This document shows, in pieces, positions 12,930-32,042 of a stretch of 64,000 bases of DNA (positions are counted from its first letter, which is position 1; every line of letters starts with the position of its first letter). A model generated the notes under the pieces. That model did not search any database and was not told where the DNA came from. It saw nothing but the letters and a program-made list of their open reading frames with translations. Origin of the DNA: Polytrichum commune (Eukaryota > Streptophyta > Polytrichopsida > Polytrichales > Polytrichaceae); assembly GCA_950295325.1 (NCBI GenBank), contig OX485804.1, forward strand, positions 33,790,001 to 33,854,000. The letters are read 5' to 3'. The position numbers were made by a program, and so were the translations under genes.

Positions 12930-13110
12930 TGACAAGAGGTGCTGAGACGAGCTTGGCCTTCAATGAACCGAAATAGGTTGCTCTTCATTCCAATTCACAC
13001 ATCACACGTGGAAAGAAATTATTGATATTGTATGCAAAACGACCAATTGGAAATCATGGGGGACCAACTCCTGATGAGAAGTCTCATTGAATTGAAGGCA
13101 AACTCGGGAC
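12930..13110 (+). repeat. Dispersed repeat, copy 1 (partner near 62275)
   Basis: Sequence around the marker AATGAACCGAAATAG (12962) recurs in the same orientation near 62302 and continues with alignable stretches (ACACGTGGAAAGAAATT against ACAAGTGGAAAAAAATT, then TGCAAAAC and CCAACTC) for about 160 bp. The copies are diverged. It is probably an old transposon remnant. Confidence 0.5.
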
Positions 13111-14438
13111 AATGTCATTGAGCTTGGCGAACTTGAACATCATGTCCACTTAAACTATCCTGAAGGATGCATCTCATTAACTAGGGCGTGAGGAGCTGGC
13201 AGGCTCATGTTATATCTCATGAATACGAACGGTTGACCAACAGTCAAAAATCCCAACTACAAATGTTAACACGTTGCACCAAAACTGAAGAGAGCATATG
13301 AGGCGTGAGCAGTCAAGTCTTACCATTATCAAAAGCAATGGCATCCAGAAGCTACATTTTCACACTTATCTCAGTGTAATATACTTGTGTATCTTCTTAG
13401 AATGATTTTAAGTGTTGCAGATATTTATACATCTTTTTCTTGTCCACGCCAGTCCAACAATAATCAGAAATCAGATCTTTGTATATATCCAAGGTTGGTC
13501 TATGGGCGAGTCCTAGTGGGGCCCAGAAATGTGAGCCAACTCTTGCAGACAATTGTCGTGGTTTACATCATTTATACAAGAAGGACATCAAATGCGTTAC
13601 AGAGCGCACTTCAAACTCCTTGATACATGTTGGGGCCTGAGCTGAATTGTCCACCAATGCACTCACTAACTCAGAATTATGAAATTCATATAGCCAGCTC
13701 TTGTCAGCACGTCTCGAGGTCGGTTTGTCATGTGGCAATAGAGGTGAAGGTTGCTCAAGTTAAGAGGTGGTGGGACCTTGATATTAATGAATTATTTGAA
13801 GAGAGGGTCAATTTGTTGTTTGTACACTTGTGTTACGACGTCTCTTCTAACCTTCATGGTTGGAGTAAGCATTCCATTCTCAATCTGCACACACACATAA
13901 CCACATAGACTCGTCAAAAGCTTGTTAGCAGGTGTACATATCAAGGAGCCACTCAATTGTACCATGCAAATTGAAAAGCCCCTTTGGCGTTATATTGAGG
14001 GAAATCACTCTCTGATGCATAAAAACACCTCATCACAAGGTGTTGACTTCTACCTCGTGAAAGAGATGAACAATGTGCTCACCTTCTGAAGTCTCCCTTA
14101 AACTTCCAAGATATTTTCTATTGATGAACTTCCAGTAAATTACCACATCTATAGCAGGCACTGAAACGAACTATCAAACTCAGCCCCCATTTGATCAAAT
14201 GTGAGTGATGATATTCTGGGACTGTATGCCGTAACAAGTGATAAATACAGTTGTATGGCCCAAAATTCAAGTATACATTGTCATACAGCAGTACGCTTCT
14301 ACATGACAAATAGTCTGACCCACTAAAGGTGACAGTAATTGATGAGGCAGACATCCTACTTTAATTTTGTGATATTTAAGAGTGTAGAATGCCACATACC
14401 GTAAAAGGCTCATATAACACTGCAAATGTTACAATTGG

Positions 14439-14606
14439 ATGCGAGCAGTTGGCACCGCTGCACAGGCAAAACAAGAAGATGCAATTAAGGAGGAGAAATT
14501 GCGTAGTGACTATGCAATGCTTTCCTCCATTATGAAAGTTGGCATTGTGGGAGCCTTTGTAGTTAACCTAGTATATAATGAATTGACGGGACTAACACCA
14601 CACTGA
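14439..14606 (+). CDS. Small ORF, 55 aa, one predicted membrane helix, unrecognised
   Basis: Open frame from ATG to TGA encoding 55 residues. The first half is charged (KQEDAIKEEKLRSD, residues 11-24). The second half contains a continuous hydrophobic segment (residues about 32-45, IMKVGIVGAFVVNL) followed by a short tail ending TPH. The composition (amphipathic charged lead, then a single membrane span, no low complexity) looks like a real coding exon rather than a random frame. It ends 24 bp from the stop of the oppositely oriented acyl-activating enzyme, so the two are tail to tail and its transcript would overlap that gene's 3' UTR. It could be the last exon of a + strand gene whose upstream exons were not recognised, or a stand-alone micropeptide. 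No function is assigned. Confidence 0.4.
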   Translation: MRAVGTAAQAKQEDAIKEEKLRSDYAMLSSIMKVGIVGAFVVNLVYNELTGLTPH

Positions 14607-14629
14607 CAATGGAAGGGAGGAGTAGCTCA

Positions 14630-22515
<7,886 letters not shown>

Positions 22516-23245
22516 AGTGGACCAATTGCCAAACCACTCACTCTACTCTCTCCCCCACCACCACCACAACACTCGCACACAATCACCCGAATCTCCCCCT
22601 CCTACTAACTAAGAAAATTCAACAAATGCGAGCATCAAACTCAATTTCCCACACTCCACACATCCAAATCTCCCAATACCTCTCAAAACACTCCAGCTCG
22701 CACCCGGAGCCTCCTCATCACCCAAATCCACCAAAACCTTCCAAAAAGTCAAGGTCATGCCCAATTGTCAACACGACACAACACAAAATAAAATCCCCCT
22801 TAGTAATTACTAAATTCAGAAACTGCGAGCATCAAGCTCAATTCCCCACACCTCCGAAGTTCTCCACGTCCCACATTTCCGGTTCCACGTCACACTTTCA
22901 GCTACCTACCCATATCCAAGAATTTCCAAACCTCCAAATTTCCCAAAACCTCTCAAAAAGTCTCAAAAAAAGTCTCACAAATTCACAATTAAAAAACTTC
23001 TCAAACCCCTCCAGTTGGCATCCGGGGCCTACTCATCACCCAAATCTCTGTCGCGCCACACCTTGAATCCACCAAAACCCTCCCAGAAAACTCAAGCTCT
23101 CATGCCCAATCCACGTCAACCCACCACGAAATATCTGCATTCCAGCCCCTGGCGACATGGAAACTGGCAGTGCGAATTGAGCAAATTAGGTGAATTGAGT
23201 GAATTGTGGAAGTTTGGGAGGTGAAAAGTTCGTCACCCCAGTATC
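22516..23245. other. Low-complexity C/A-rich intergenic sequence with a diverged duplication
   Basis: Immediately upstream of the acyl-activating gene. The strand shown is rich in C and A. GCGAGCATCAA is present near 22628 and 22826, CAAATCTCCCAATACCTCTC near 22665 has a counterpart near 22935, and CTCATCACCCAAATC occurs near 22712 and 23031, showing an imperfect duplication. The long open frame here (22626-23066, rich in Ser, Pro, Lys and His) is an effect of composition and is not called as a gene. Confidence 0.5.
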
Positions 23246-23339
23246 GCCGTGTGTGCGGAGGGATCAACCATCCGAGCGATCACATTTAGCAGGATCCCGA
23301 TGTTGATAGGCTGCCTGGCCACTCCCAGCTGCAAGCGCT

Positions 23340-24140
23340 TCGCGCCTTCATCCAAATACATCATCCATCACCGTTGCCCGATCATCCATGTACTCGGATG
23401 TCCCCCAATTCCCTCCCACCTTGGTGCAGTGAACCGGGCTACATCATCCATCTCTGGATGATTCCTATCGACTTACTGCTTGACCATCCCCACTTGTTCA
23501 TCTACACACATTCATCCCGGAGGGCCAGACCTTCTCACCTTCACCCGTATTTTCCATCCATCTCCGTTGGCCCATCATCCATGTGGTCGGATGTCCCAAC
23601 TACCAAGTGTCATTTGCCGGGGCCCTCCCACCCACCTTGGTTGCAAGTCAACCTGGGGACACCATCCATCGCCGAATGATTCTCATTGATGTCCTACTTG
23701 ATCATCCCCAGTTCTCATCTGTCCACATTCATCCCAAATAGGCAGAGCACTTCGCCCCTTCATCCGTTTCTTTCACCATGCTCATCCATCCCTGTTCATC
23801 CGTTGATTCCTACCATTGTTCGTGAGCTCTATAATTGAATGCATGGTATCAATAATGAACATCAATAGTGGTATCAAAAAACCTACCCGTGGGTATCAAA
23901 ATTGTATCACCAGTCAAATATTGATATGTGATGGGTATGTTTCATCCTTCATCCATATCTTTCACCATGCTCATTCATCCATGTTCATTCATTGATTTCC
24001 ACCATTGTTAGACACGTCTATAATTGAATGCATGGTATCAATAATGAACATCAAATAGTGATATCAAAAATACCTACCAGTGGGTATCAAAATTGAAGTA
24101 CTAATCAAATATTGATATGTGGTGGGTATGTGAAAGTGAG
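23340..24140 (+). repeat. CATCC-rich tandem repeats followed by duplicated GGTATC units
   Basis: A unit of about 205 bp occurs twice (about 23350-23555 and 23555-23765), sharing CATCATCCATGT, TCGGATGTCCC and CCACATTCATCC-like words. It is followed by two copies of a roughly 186 bp unit (about 23776-23945 and 23962-24130) with GAATGCATGGTATCAATAATG (written here as a 21-base block split: GAATGCATGG, TATCAATAATG) and GTGGGTATCAAAATTG. More CATCC words continue to 24800. Non-coding. Confidence 0.6.
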
Positions 24141-25069
24141 AGAATATTCATACACCTTACTAGTTATTATTTGCATCAATACAAATCCAAACCGTATTAA
24201 TGTTAAGGCGATTTTTTCTCGGTATGAATGTTATTACATGGTATAAGCTTATAGACTTGAATGGTATCGAAACAATATTATCATCAAGTATTAAAAATAT
24301 ATGAAACCCTCACTTCCGGAATGATACATGAATGGTTTTTTTAAAAGACTCTAAAAACCAATGCTAATTTATGCCCCGTCCACACATGTCATCCCCCATG
24401 TCCTCGCGAGTCACAACCAGGGCCCACTCTCGACAGATGGTTCTCATCTCCGTCCACGTTCTTATCCAGATGTAATCATCCTAATATGTCGATGAATATC
24501 ATCCACAAGCACGTTATCATCTACGATAAACCATCCACCTGCAGCTAGGCACTCTCCCACCTTCAATTGATGTTTCATGAATCATTGGTTGGCAGCTCAT
24601 CCGTCTCTTTGGATGCTTCATCCACCATGTGTCATCCCCCTGGGCCCTTTTATCTTAACGGGATTCCTCCCTTGGTGGATGTCGTTCGTAGATGTTTTGA
24701 GTTATAATCTACACTTAATCATCCACGTTGGCTTAGTTGCTTCGTCCCGTATAGGATGTACGTCATCAGGAAGTGATTTATCATCCACCTTCATTCATCC
24801 CCGGTGGTCACAATGAGTGCGGTGGCGAGCAAGTAAACTCCCTATTATAGTAAAATCCTTGAGGCAAGCAAAGAGCCTATGGGGTTGCGCCATGTGGAAT
24901 GCTTGAGAGGTGAGGGATGGAAAGGGTGTCTCATCATCATCATATGATTTATCGTATATATTGTTTGTATGTTTGTGACTCCTTTTCTTTCTTCATTTAT
25001 TATCGCTTTTGTGTTATTATCGTACCATGCTACGTCAAAATTGGTCTTCTGGACATTATATAACATTGA
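24140..25069. other. Intergenic sequence, CATCC-rich, no gene seen
   Basis: It continues the GGTATC-type repeat to about 24345 and then another block with scattered CATCC words to about 24820. No recognisable coding region, RNA gene or terminal repeat was seen. Confidence 0.4.
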
Positions 25070-25650
25070 TCACCATTTACTGGAATTAATTCCAGTAAGT
25101 ACATTTTATAATTAATTAGTCTTAATTACATTAATCACATTTAATTATCTTAAATGCATATGCATATGAATACTTTGTGAAAGTAGACGGTATTAACTTC
25201 ATTATAATACTTAATATAATAAAAATAATTTTAGTTTCATTTTAGAATGACAAAGACAATTTCAAATTATAAGTCACAAAAATTATAACTTTAAAGTTAA
25301 TGAGGATTCTGTAATATTTTTGACATCCAAGTTAATTGTGTGCTTTATTATTGATGTTTTCACTTTCAAAATGAAATCCCAATCAATTGCTTATTTATTC
25401 AATGAAAGTGATCATATATATTGGATTTTGGACCTTGAAGGTGAAGTGCACTCAATATGGGATTTGTGGATAAGTGGCTTTCAAGAATGCAAGGGCAATG
25501 ATTTTTTTGAAGTCGGGCAGGTGGGCAATAGTTTTCGGTTGAGGTTACAAAATTTGGATTTCTTTTTGGGTGGTTGCCCCAGCCCGGATCTGATAGCCTT
25601 TGAAAGTTCGTGGGCGGAGGGGGTGTTTGATGTCCCCCCTAGAATACACA
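25070..25650 (+). mobile_element. Dispersed AT-rich element, copy 1 (partner at 60890-62085)
   Basis: It begins with the palindrome TACTGGAATTAATTCCAGTA (25078) and aligns along its length with the element at 60890-62085: AAATGCATATG, ACTTTGTGAAAGTAGA, AAGTCACAAAAATTATAAC, ATATATATTGGATTTTGGAC, GAAGGTGAAGTGCACTCAAT and CAAGAATGCAAGGGCAATG all occur in both in the same order and orientation. It is non-autonomous, with no intact ORF of transposon type. Copy 1 lacks the internal triplication seen in copy 2. Confidence 0.7.
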
Positions 25651-26515
25651 TGTACATGTGATTCTCAAAAGGATGGCCTAAGTGTTAGTGTCGCAGCAAG
25701 GTCCCACTACCAACATGGGGTATTTGTAGCACATACTCGGGGGGGGGGGGGGTAGTCATTGGTTGGAGTAGCAATATACGTGCGAACAAATGATAGGGTA
25801 TTTTAAAAACATGGGGGCTAAAAATTATAAATGGACTTAAGAGTAATATAGGGTATCAAAAATGGCACTGGACATCTTTAAAGTACTATAGGGTATGGAA
25901 TAATAGGTAATTTGGAATTATAAGTAATGCAAGCCATTTTTCTATTAACCCAAAGTAGAAATTTACATAATGATAGCATGTGAAAAAAAAATTGAAAGTA
26001 ATACCCCCCTATAAAATAGTGGTTGTTCGCACCTATATCCTTAACTTTTTAACACACTGCCCCCCCCTCCGAGAGCACATATAATAACTATAGTTTCAGT
26101 TGCCTTGAACATACATAATAATTTGTAATTGCATTGGACAATAATAGCAAAGTTGGCTGACGGTGATGGACATTGTGTCATACCATTATTCAACAGAGGT
26201 GGTGAATTCCATTTTCAAATATAAATGGAGATACTTACAACATTGTAGGTTATAATATTTCTAGTTGATTTATTATTTACATGGATGCACCCTATTTTCA
26301 TGTGGGATGGTGTGTAATGTGGCTCATAGTATAGGGTTTCCCATGGTGTTTCACATTAAATATCAGCCCACAATTATTCCCATAGTTTAAATTACACATA
26401 ATATTACTCTTTGAACTTCATCGATTCGTATGTCATATGTGTGATAAACTTGGATTAAACTATTTAAGGTTTGATTAAGCAAGAAATAAGGACTAACCAT
26501 ATTTTGCTATACTTA
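25651..26515. other. Intergenic sequence with homopolymer tracts
   Basis: Contains a G run at 25740-25752 and C runs near 26005 and 26060. It is AT-rich otherwise. No gene was recognised. Confidence 0.4.
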
Positions 26516-26900
26516 GCATGTGAGCATATGGTGTTTGGAGTAAGACAATTCCAAATAAAGAAGCGGATTAGACAACCCAAGAAAGAATGATGCACAAGGG
26601 CTAGACAACTCCAACTAGGAGTTAGCCACCTCCCTCCATAAGGTTTTTGTGTTGGACTTAGGCAACTCCCATCATATGGATGTTATTCATGGGAGTTAAA
26701 CAACTCTTAATGAATAAATGAGTCTAGTTGGAACTAGGCAATTCCAACTAGGAGAATGGATGAATGGATCTAGTTGGCATTAAACAAGTCTAACTAGAAG
26801 AGTGGATGATTGGATGACGTTGGAATTAAACAATTCTAAATAGAAGAATAGATGAATGCATCAAGCTGGAATTAGACAACTCCAACTGATGGATTGTGAT
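26516..26900 (+). repeat. Degenerate minisatellite (ACAACTCCAACTAGG type)
   Basis: A motif of about 55-60 bp built on TTGGAATTAGACAACTCCAA, with ATGGATGAATGGAT spacers, recurs imperfectly six or more times. It is non-coding tandem sequence; the repeated GATGAATGGATC words make phase slippage likely. Confidence 0.55.
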
Positions 26901-27179
26901 TGAGCCAAAAGATAGAAGATTCCTAGTAGAACCAAAGATAGAGCTATGAATAGAAAACGTTTACTATATGAGAAATAAAAAAAAAGGAAAAGTAGTGATT
27001 TGGCATAAAAGGGAGCTCAGGGGAGGACAGAGGATCTTTGGTCTCTCTCCTATGGTTGGGTTGTTCGAGCTCAAACGCAACCACAATCTTGTGGTTAAGT
27101 TGCAAAGCTTTTGGAATATACAAAGTTTGGAAGTTCAAAACCTAGTCTTTTAGGTGCATTCTTGAGTGTATTATTGTTG

Positions 27180-28860
27180 TGGAAAAAAAGGAACATGCCA
27201 ATATGCACGGGTGCATTGGGCCAAAACAACACGGGCCAAGCTAGAAATTATAAGTAGGAAGATGGAGTAAAGAGGGAAGGGATTAGGGGTCACAATAAGA
27301 GGGAGAGGAAAAATCAATCATATACCCCTCATAATTTATATGCACATATGCAACAGGCAAGGACAACATGGGTCCAAGCTAGTAGTAATGTAAAAATTGA
27401 TATATTTTGTCCCGTAAAGTGTCTTCTTGCCATTCTATGTGTGGCTCACTATGTATTTGATGGTCTTTTCCGACTACAAACTTCCCTTGGACTATGCATG
27501 GGTGGACTAGACCAAAACCACAAATTATAATCAGATAAACATGGTCAAGAGAGTAGAGATTGCAATAAGAGGGAGAGAAAAACGACTATACACCCCTCAT
27601 AATTCATATGCATGGGTACAACACATGTCCCAAGGTAGTATTCAAATAAAAGATGATATCTTTTGTTTCGTAAAGTGTCCTCCTACCATTTTATGTGTGG
27701 TTCACAATGTATTCAATGGCCTTTTGACTGACTACGAACTTCTCTTGAAATATGCATGGGTGCACTAGGCCAAAACAACATTGGCCAAAGCTATAAAATA
27801 TAAGTAGAGAGATGAGGTCAAGAGAGCAGGGGTTGTAACAAGAGGAGGGGGGGGGGAACCAACTATACGCCCCTCATAATTCATATGCACATGTGCAATA
27901 GTTTGGGACGGCACGGGTCCCAACGTGGTATTCAAATAGAAGATGATATCTTTGGTTTCATAAAGTGTCCTCCTACCATTTTACGTGTGGCTCACTGTGT
28001 ATTCAATGGCCTTTGGTTTGACTATGAACTTCTCTTGAAATATGCATGGGTGCACTAGGCCAAAACAACATTGGCCAAGGCTATAAAGTATAAGTAGAAA
28101 GACAGGATCAAGAGAGTAGGGTTTGTAATAAGAAGGGGGGGAAAACAACTGTCACCCGCGTCACTGAGGTGCTCTGAATGCCCTCCCATCAACTCGCACG
28201 CTATGAAGATCTCGGCCGTCGATTTCAATCTGAGAGATCTAAAGGCTCCTATGTTGCCCCAACTTCTAGCTTCTCTACCCCTCGGGTAGAGCTTGAAAAA
28301 CTTCACGTTGGATGAAGTCTCCACCTCCATCCACTTATGAATCTAGGATGAAAATTTTCAAACTCAATCCTTCATTAAAAAGACTTATGGAAGAGATAAT
28401 GCCAATGGGGGGAATCGAACCCTCTCAGAAGCTTCAAAACCCCATACGAATGCTCTCATACAATCGGATGCACAATCAACCCCTTCATCTTGCAAACATT
28501 GATTTTCCATCTGCTGAAATTTCATCTGTCGGAAGCTATTTTCGGGCTGCCCGAGAAGTTTCATAGACTGTAGGATGGGGCGTTGTGAATGGATGGCTTG
28601 GATGTGGTCTGCCCACAAAACCACACCCTTCATTCATAACGCCTCAATGACATGGACTGCACACCCCTCATGATTCATATGTACATGTGCAACAAGTTGG
28701 AACATCACAAACCCCAAAATAGTATTCAAATAAAAGATGATATCTGGTGTTTCGTAAAATGTCTTCTTGCCATTTTATGTGTGGTTCACTGTGTGTTCAA
28801 TGGTCTTTTGCCTGACTACGTGCTTCTCCTGCAACTCATATGGGATCACACAAACAGTAC
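27180..28860 (+). repeat. Satellite-like array, about 270-290 bp monomer, four copies
   Basis: The landmark CCCCTCATAATTCATATGCA (or a close variant) occurs near 27326, 27593, 27876 and, after removing a 504 bp insertion, near 28668. Each copy is followed by AAAGATGATATCTTTTG-like and GTAAAGTGTC.TCCTACCATT-like stretches and ends with CATGGGTGCACTAGGCC. The copies are diverged by roughly 10-25 percent by eye. The open frames inside (for example 27348-27530 and 27541-27768) follow the repeat and are not called as genes. Confidence 0.75.
28152..28655. mobile_element. 504 bp MITE-like insertion inside the satellite array
   Basis: The satellite monomer is interrupted here. The ends read TCACCCGCGTCACTGAGG on the left and, inverted, CCATGTCATTGAGG on the right, sharing the GTCAYTGAGG core. 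ACTG lies directly on both sides (28148-28151 and 28656-28659), consistent with a 4 bp target-site duplication. The left terminus matches the terminal repeat of the element at 2658. The interior has no transposase. Confidence 0.65.
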
Positions 28861-30669
28861 AAGATGGTTGGCAAATCTAAATCGAGGCCCCGGCCACTTT
28901 CCTTGAAGGCTCCAGTGCTCCTCTGAAATATTCTTGTTTGTGATCAGAGACTGAGAGCCCGTGACCAGTACACTTCAAGCACTCTCATTGGTGGAAAAGG
29001 TGGAGCCGGTCCAAGTTTGCTACTTCACACTATGCTCGAGGGACCAACGGAGTATGTGAATGCAAGATGGATGTAAAGTCCACATGGATTCCTACATGGC
29101 ATTGAATGGATCATGTTTCATGGTCACTTGGACTATTTTTCAAAAACCACCTCATGGAGGTAGGCCTATCGCAGAACCGAGAGACCATGGCACTCTGAAC
29201 GCTCACAACCGTTGATTTATTCTATTTTATCATGTGTGAGGACCCGCATGAAGAGAAATTCGTTGAAGTAGCATTTGGTTGAGGGTCCGGTCACATATGG
29301 CTTCGCACTACACTTGAGGGTCCGTGACCACACTACATGATTTTGGAGGTCTGTTGGGACGGCCTCTGGATGCTTTCTTTTGGGCTCTCACAATCTCATG
29401 GTCACGGCTCTTGGCTCGTGTGTGAAGTGATCTTGAAGTTATATGTAAAGTAAAGCAAATGAAACCATGGGTTTAAGTCTTGGTTTTAGTCCTAAACCCT
29501 AAGTTTATGAGAATCAACACTAAGTCACCCAAGGTTTCTCGATGCTTAGATTCCCATACAAAAGAATGGTGTCAAGCTATTAAACACAAGTTTTCTAGCT
29601 TCTCCTACTTGGGTGGTTGGGCTAAGCCATCTTGCATAAGTCTGTCCATGATTTAAGACAACGGGTCTCATGCGCATACCCTATTTTGAGATTCTAGAAT
29701 TTTCTCAAAGTTTGAGAGGTGAAAAAAGGGGGTCCAACATGTTTCACCCAACCTTTAAAGTAGGCTCCGATACACAACAAGTTAACAAACTATTAATAGC
29801 CTCACATGACCATAGTTCTCCTTTAAATATGGATTTTCTTGTTTATGGGAAGCACTCAAGCTGTACACTATGGACTTTTTGACAAACAATTATAAATCAC
29901 TAGAGCTTTTTAATTGCAACCTCTTTCTTTGGAAAGAGACCATCATGTAGTTGCTTAATAATATTATATAGTGTAAATTATATATTATATATAACTATTA
30001 GGGGTAAGACGTCCTTACTACACTAAATATGATATATTAGTGTCATAGGGTATTTTATGTTACTATGGTGGCTTTTTGGATGAGTCTTCTTACGAATTAG
30101 TGAACAAATGTTGTCATGGATGGCGGATGAGTTCATCTATTGGCCAAAACCTTCCTTTCTCTTTGTTAGCAACTTATGATGAAATATTGACATGGATGAT
30201 TAAAAATTTGGATGACAAGTCACTTGGTAATTGATAGCAATTGTAACACTGTAAATGTATAATCCCCCTACAAATAATGGCAAATAATGTTGGGTTCACA
30301 TTTAGTGTTGGTGACACTACACCAAGGTTTACAATTAGTATTGAGCAAGATAATTAGAATTTCTAAGACTAAATATCACATGTAAGGGTGTTGATTCCAA
30401 TGCGAAATTTTGCATGAACATCGGTGGTGTTCAATCTAATAAAAGTGAAACATTTTTTGATGTTCATGTAAAAGCAACCTTTGCGCTCACATGAAACCAT
30501 TCAATTCGACATTTGAACACTCTCTGGTTCTTAGGGAATTCTATGCATATATATGGTTAGAAACATGAGACAATTAACATACTCCAAATGCAAGGTGGCT
30601 AGCCTATTGTGGTTTGCACATGTTGGCATGAAAATTTATAGAGGTGCTCAATTATTGAGTTGTTCCCAT
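28861..30669. other. Intergenic sequence, no gene seen
   Basis: Repetitive phrases such as GAGGGTCCG.GACCAC near 29280-29330 suggest more old repeats, but no coding region, terminal repeat or RNA gene could be supported. Confidence 0.4.
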
Positions 30670-32042
30670 CTAGTGGATCACCCTCAACTCCCTAACAGGG
30701 ACATAGAGAGGGACTCTGGATGTTCCAACATTGAAAACATTGTAGGCACTCCAAGGACGTGGACGCTTGTGATTGGTTGTTATTGTCAATAGGTGCAACA
30801 ACAATAGATGATGGGGAAAGCAACCGCCGACATTGAAATCAACTTGCACTAGGAACATCGTGACGAATTGTAGCACTTGCATATATAAATGCCCTTGGCG
30901 ACACCCTCCAATTGATGTTCCTCCAACCATCACGCTTGGAGATTAGTGCCCTTGCCATCAACACCCACACCACCGTTCTCACGAAGAGCTTGGTTGATTG
31001 CTTCTTCTTCATTGGCATGTTCAATTGCGTTTTGTTGAGGCTTCAAATACCTAATGTTCTTGACTCTTGAAATTGCATCGAAAAACGCATTGGAGATGTC
31101 TTCCATGTCAATGTCGTGGGGGTTCATTATAATCTTTCATATTGAGGCCGCCCTCCTCACATCGATACCTGCCAATCTCATTGGAATAACCCAAGTTGGA
31201 TTCGGGCAAAATTGACCACTTTTGCATATGTAAAATAAAACGTATTGGGAAGAGCTACACCCAAATGTTTTTTCCTACAACAACAAACCCATTGATGAGC
31301 TTTTTTTTTGGTGCAAAATATTCGAATGTGAAAGGCTCACACGATTTTTCAATCCCACCTTACCAAACTTTGCATACTCCATTTTGCCTTCATTCATGTC
31401 AGGGGCGGACGCATTGTGATGCACAAATTCAAAATGCTCCTCCCCGTTATCTTTCATCCAATACTGGGCCATTCCCATGAACACCTGCTAGCCCTCATCT
31501 TGCCACCCCTTGCAAGAAACCACATGACCTGTTGAAGGATTTTCATCTCGCCCCAAATAAACTTTGATTTTTTTGTTCAACACTGGTAGACTACTGAAAT
31601 TCCCCTTCACCATCATTTGAAAATGTTTGTGCATCAACACTCCACCATGATCCATGGAGCACAACCCCGCCACACATTCTTCCTCAATGAACTTCCTTGA
31701 GTTCATTAATTAGAAGTGCAATGTCAACATCCTATTCACCCACCGCAATTGTCATAGAGGCCTCAAAAATACTTCAATGCAGAGTGGGTGCGCTCTTGCC
31801 CTTGAGAGATCTCGTTAAAGCCCTCATCCTTGGTGCCATCACAATTGCCTTGTTCACTACAAATAAACTAAATCACATACCACTTTGCCAAACAATGTTG
31901 AAGTCTTGGGAGAAGAAGGTCTACGAAGCCCTTGGACATCAAGACACCCCACAACTATTGTTGTGGGTTTGATATTGCCACCTCGCTGCCCTCCCAATGG
32001 GGACAAGAACAACCACAACATGACGTTGCCCTCTGCCACCAC
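30670..32042 (-). pseudogene. Decayed transposon gene with HUH (rolling-circle Rep-like) motifs
   Basis: On the minus strand, translations in more than one frame read as one broken protein. From 31706 the frame runs through GGVLMHKHFQMMVKG, meets an in-frame TAG at 31488-31490, and continues in the same frame through MAQYWMKDNGEEHFEF to about 31300. After a frameshift, further pieces follow, including MNPHDIDMEDISNAFFDAIS (about 31127) and an Ala/Glu-rich tail to about 30930. The HKHFQ segment fits the two-histidine motif of HUH endonucleases, and the Y..KD..EE segment fits their catalytic-tyrosine motif, as in rolling-circle Rep and Replitron-type transposons. Family assignment is inference. 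Remnants of the N-terminal part may extend to about 32042. The gene is dead (stop plus frameshifts). Confidence 0.55.

Larger units (their letters stand above)
10470..14438. other. Gene-poor intergenic region
   Basis: Upstream side of LPA3 followed by repeats. It contains a short hairpin at 10801-10874, two abutting perfect inverted repeats at 11975-12272, and a dispersed repeat at about 12930-13110 (all listed separately). Open frames at 12026-12472 and 13627-13908 show no family resemblance and partly cross the repeats, so they are not called as genes. Confidence 0.5.

Noticed and set aside
22626-23066. 146-codon open frame rich in Ser, Pro, His and Lys
   Set aside because: Arises from C/A-rich duplicated sequence without stops; no domain and no conserved pattern between the two duplicated halves.
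28385-28480. Possible tRNA or tRNA-derived SINE (GGTTCGATTCC-like T-arm on the minus strand)
   Set aside because: Only the T-arm-like segment fits; no matching D-arm, anticodon stem or acceptor pairing was found. It lies inside the MITE-like insertion.
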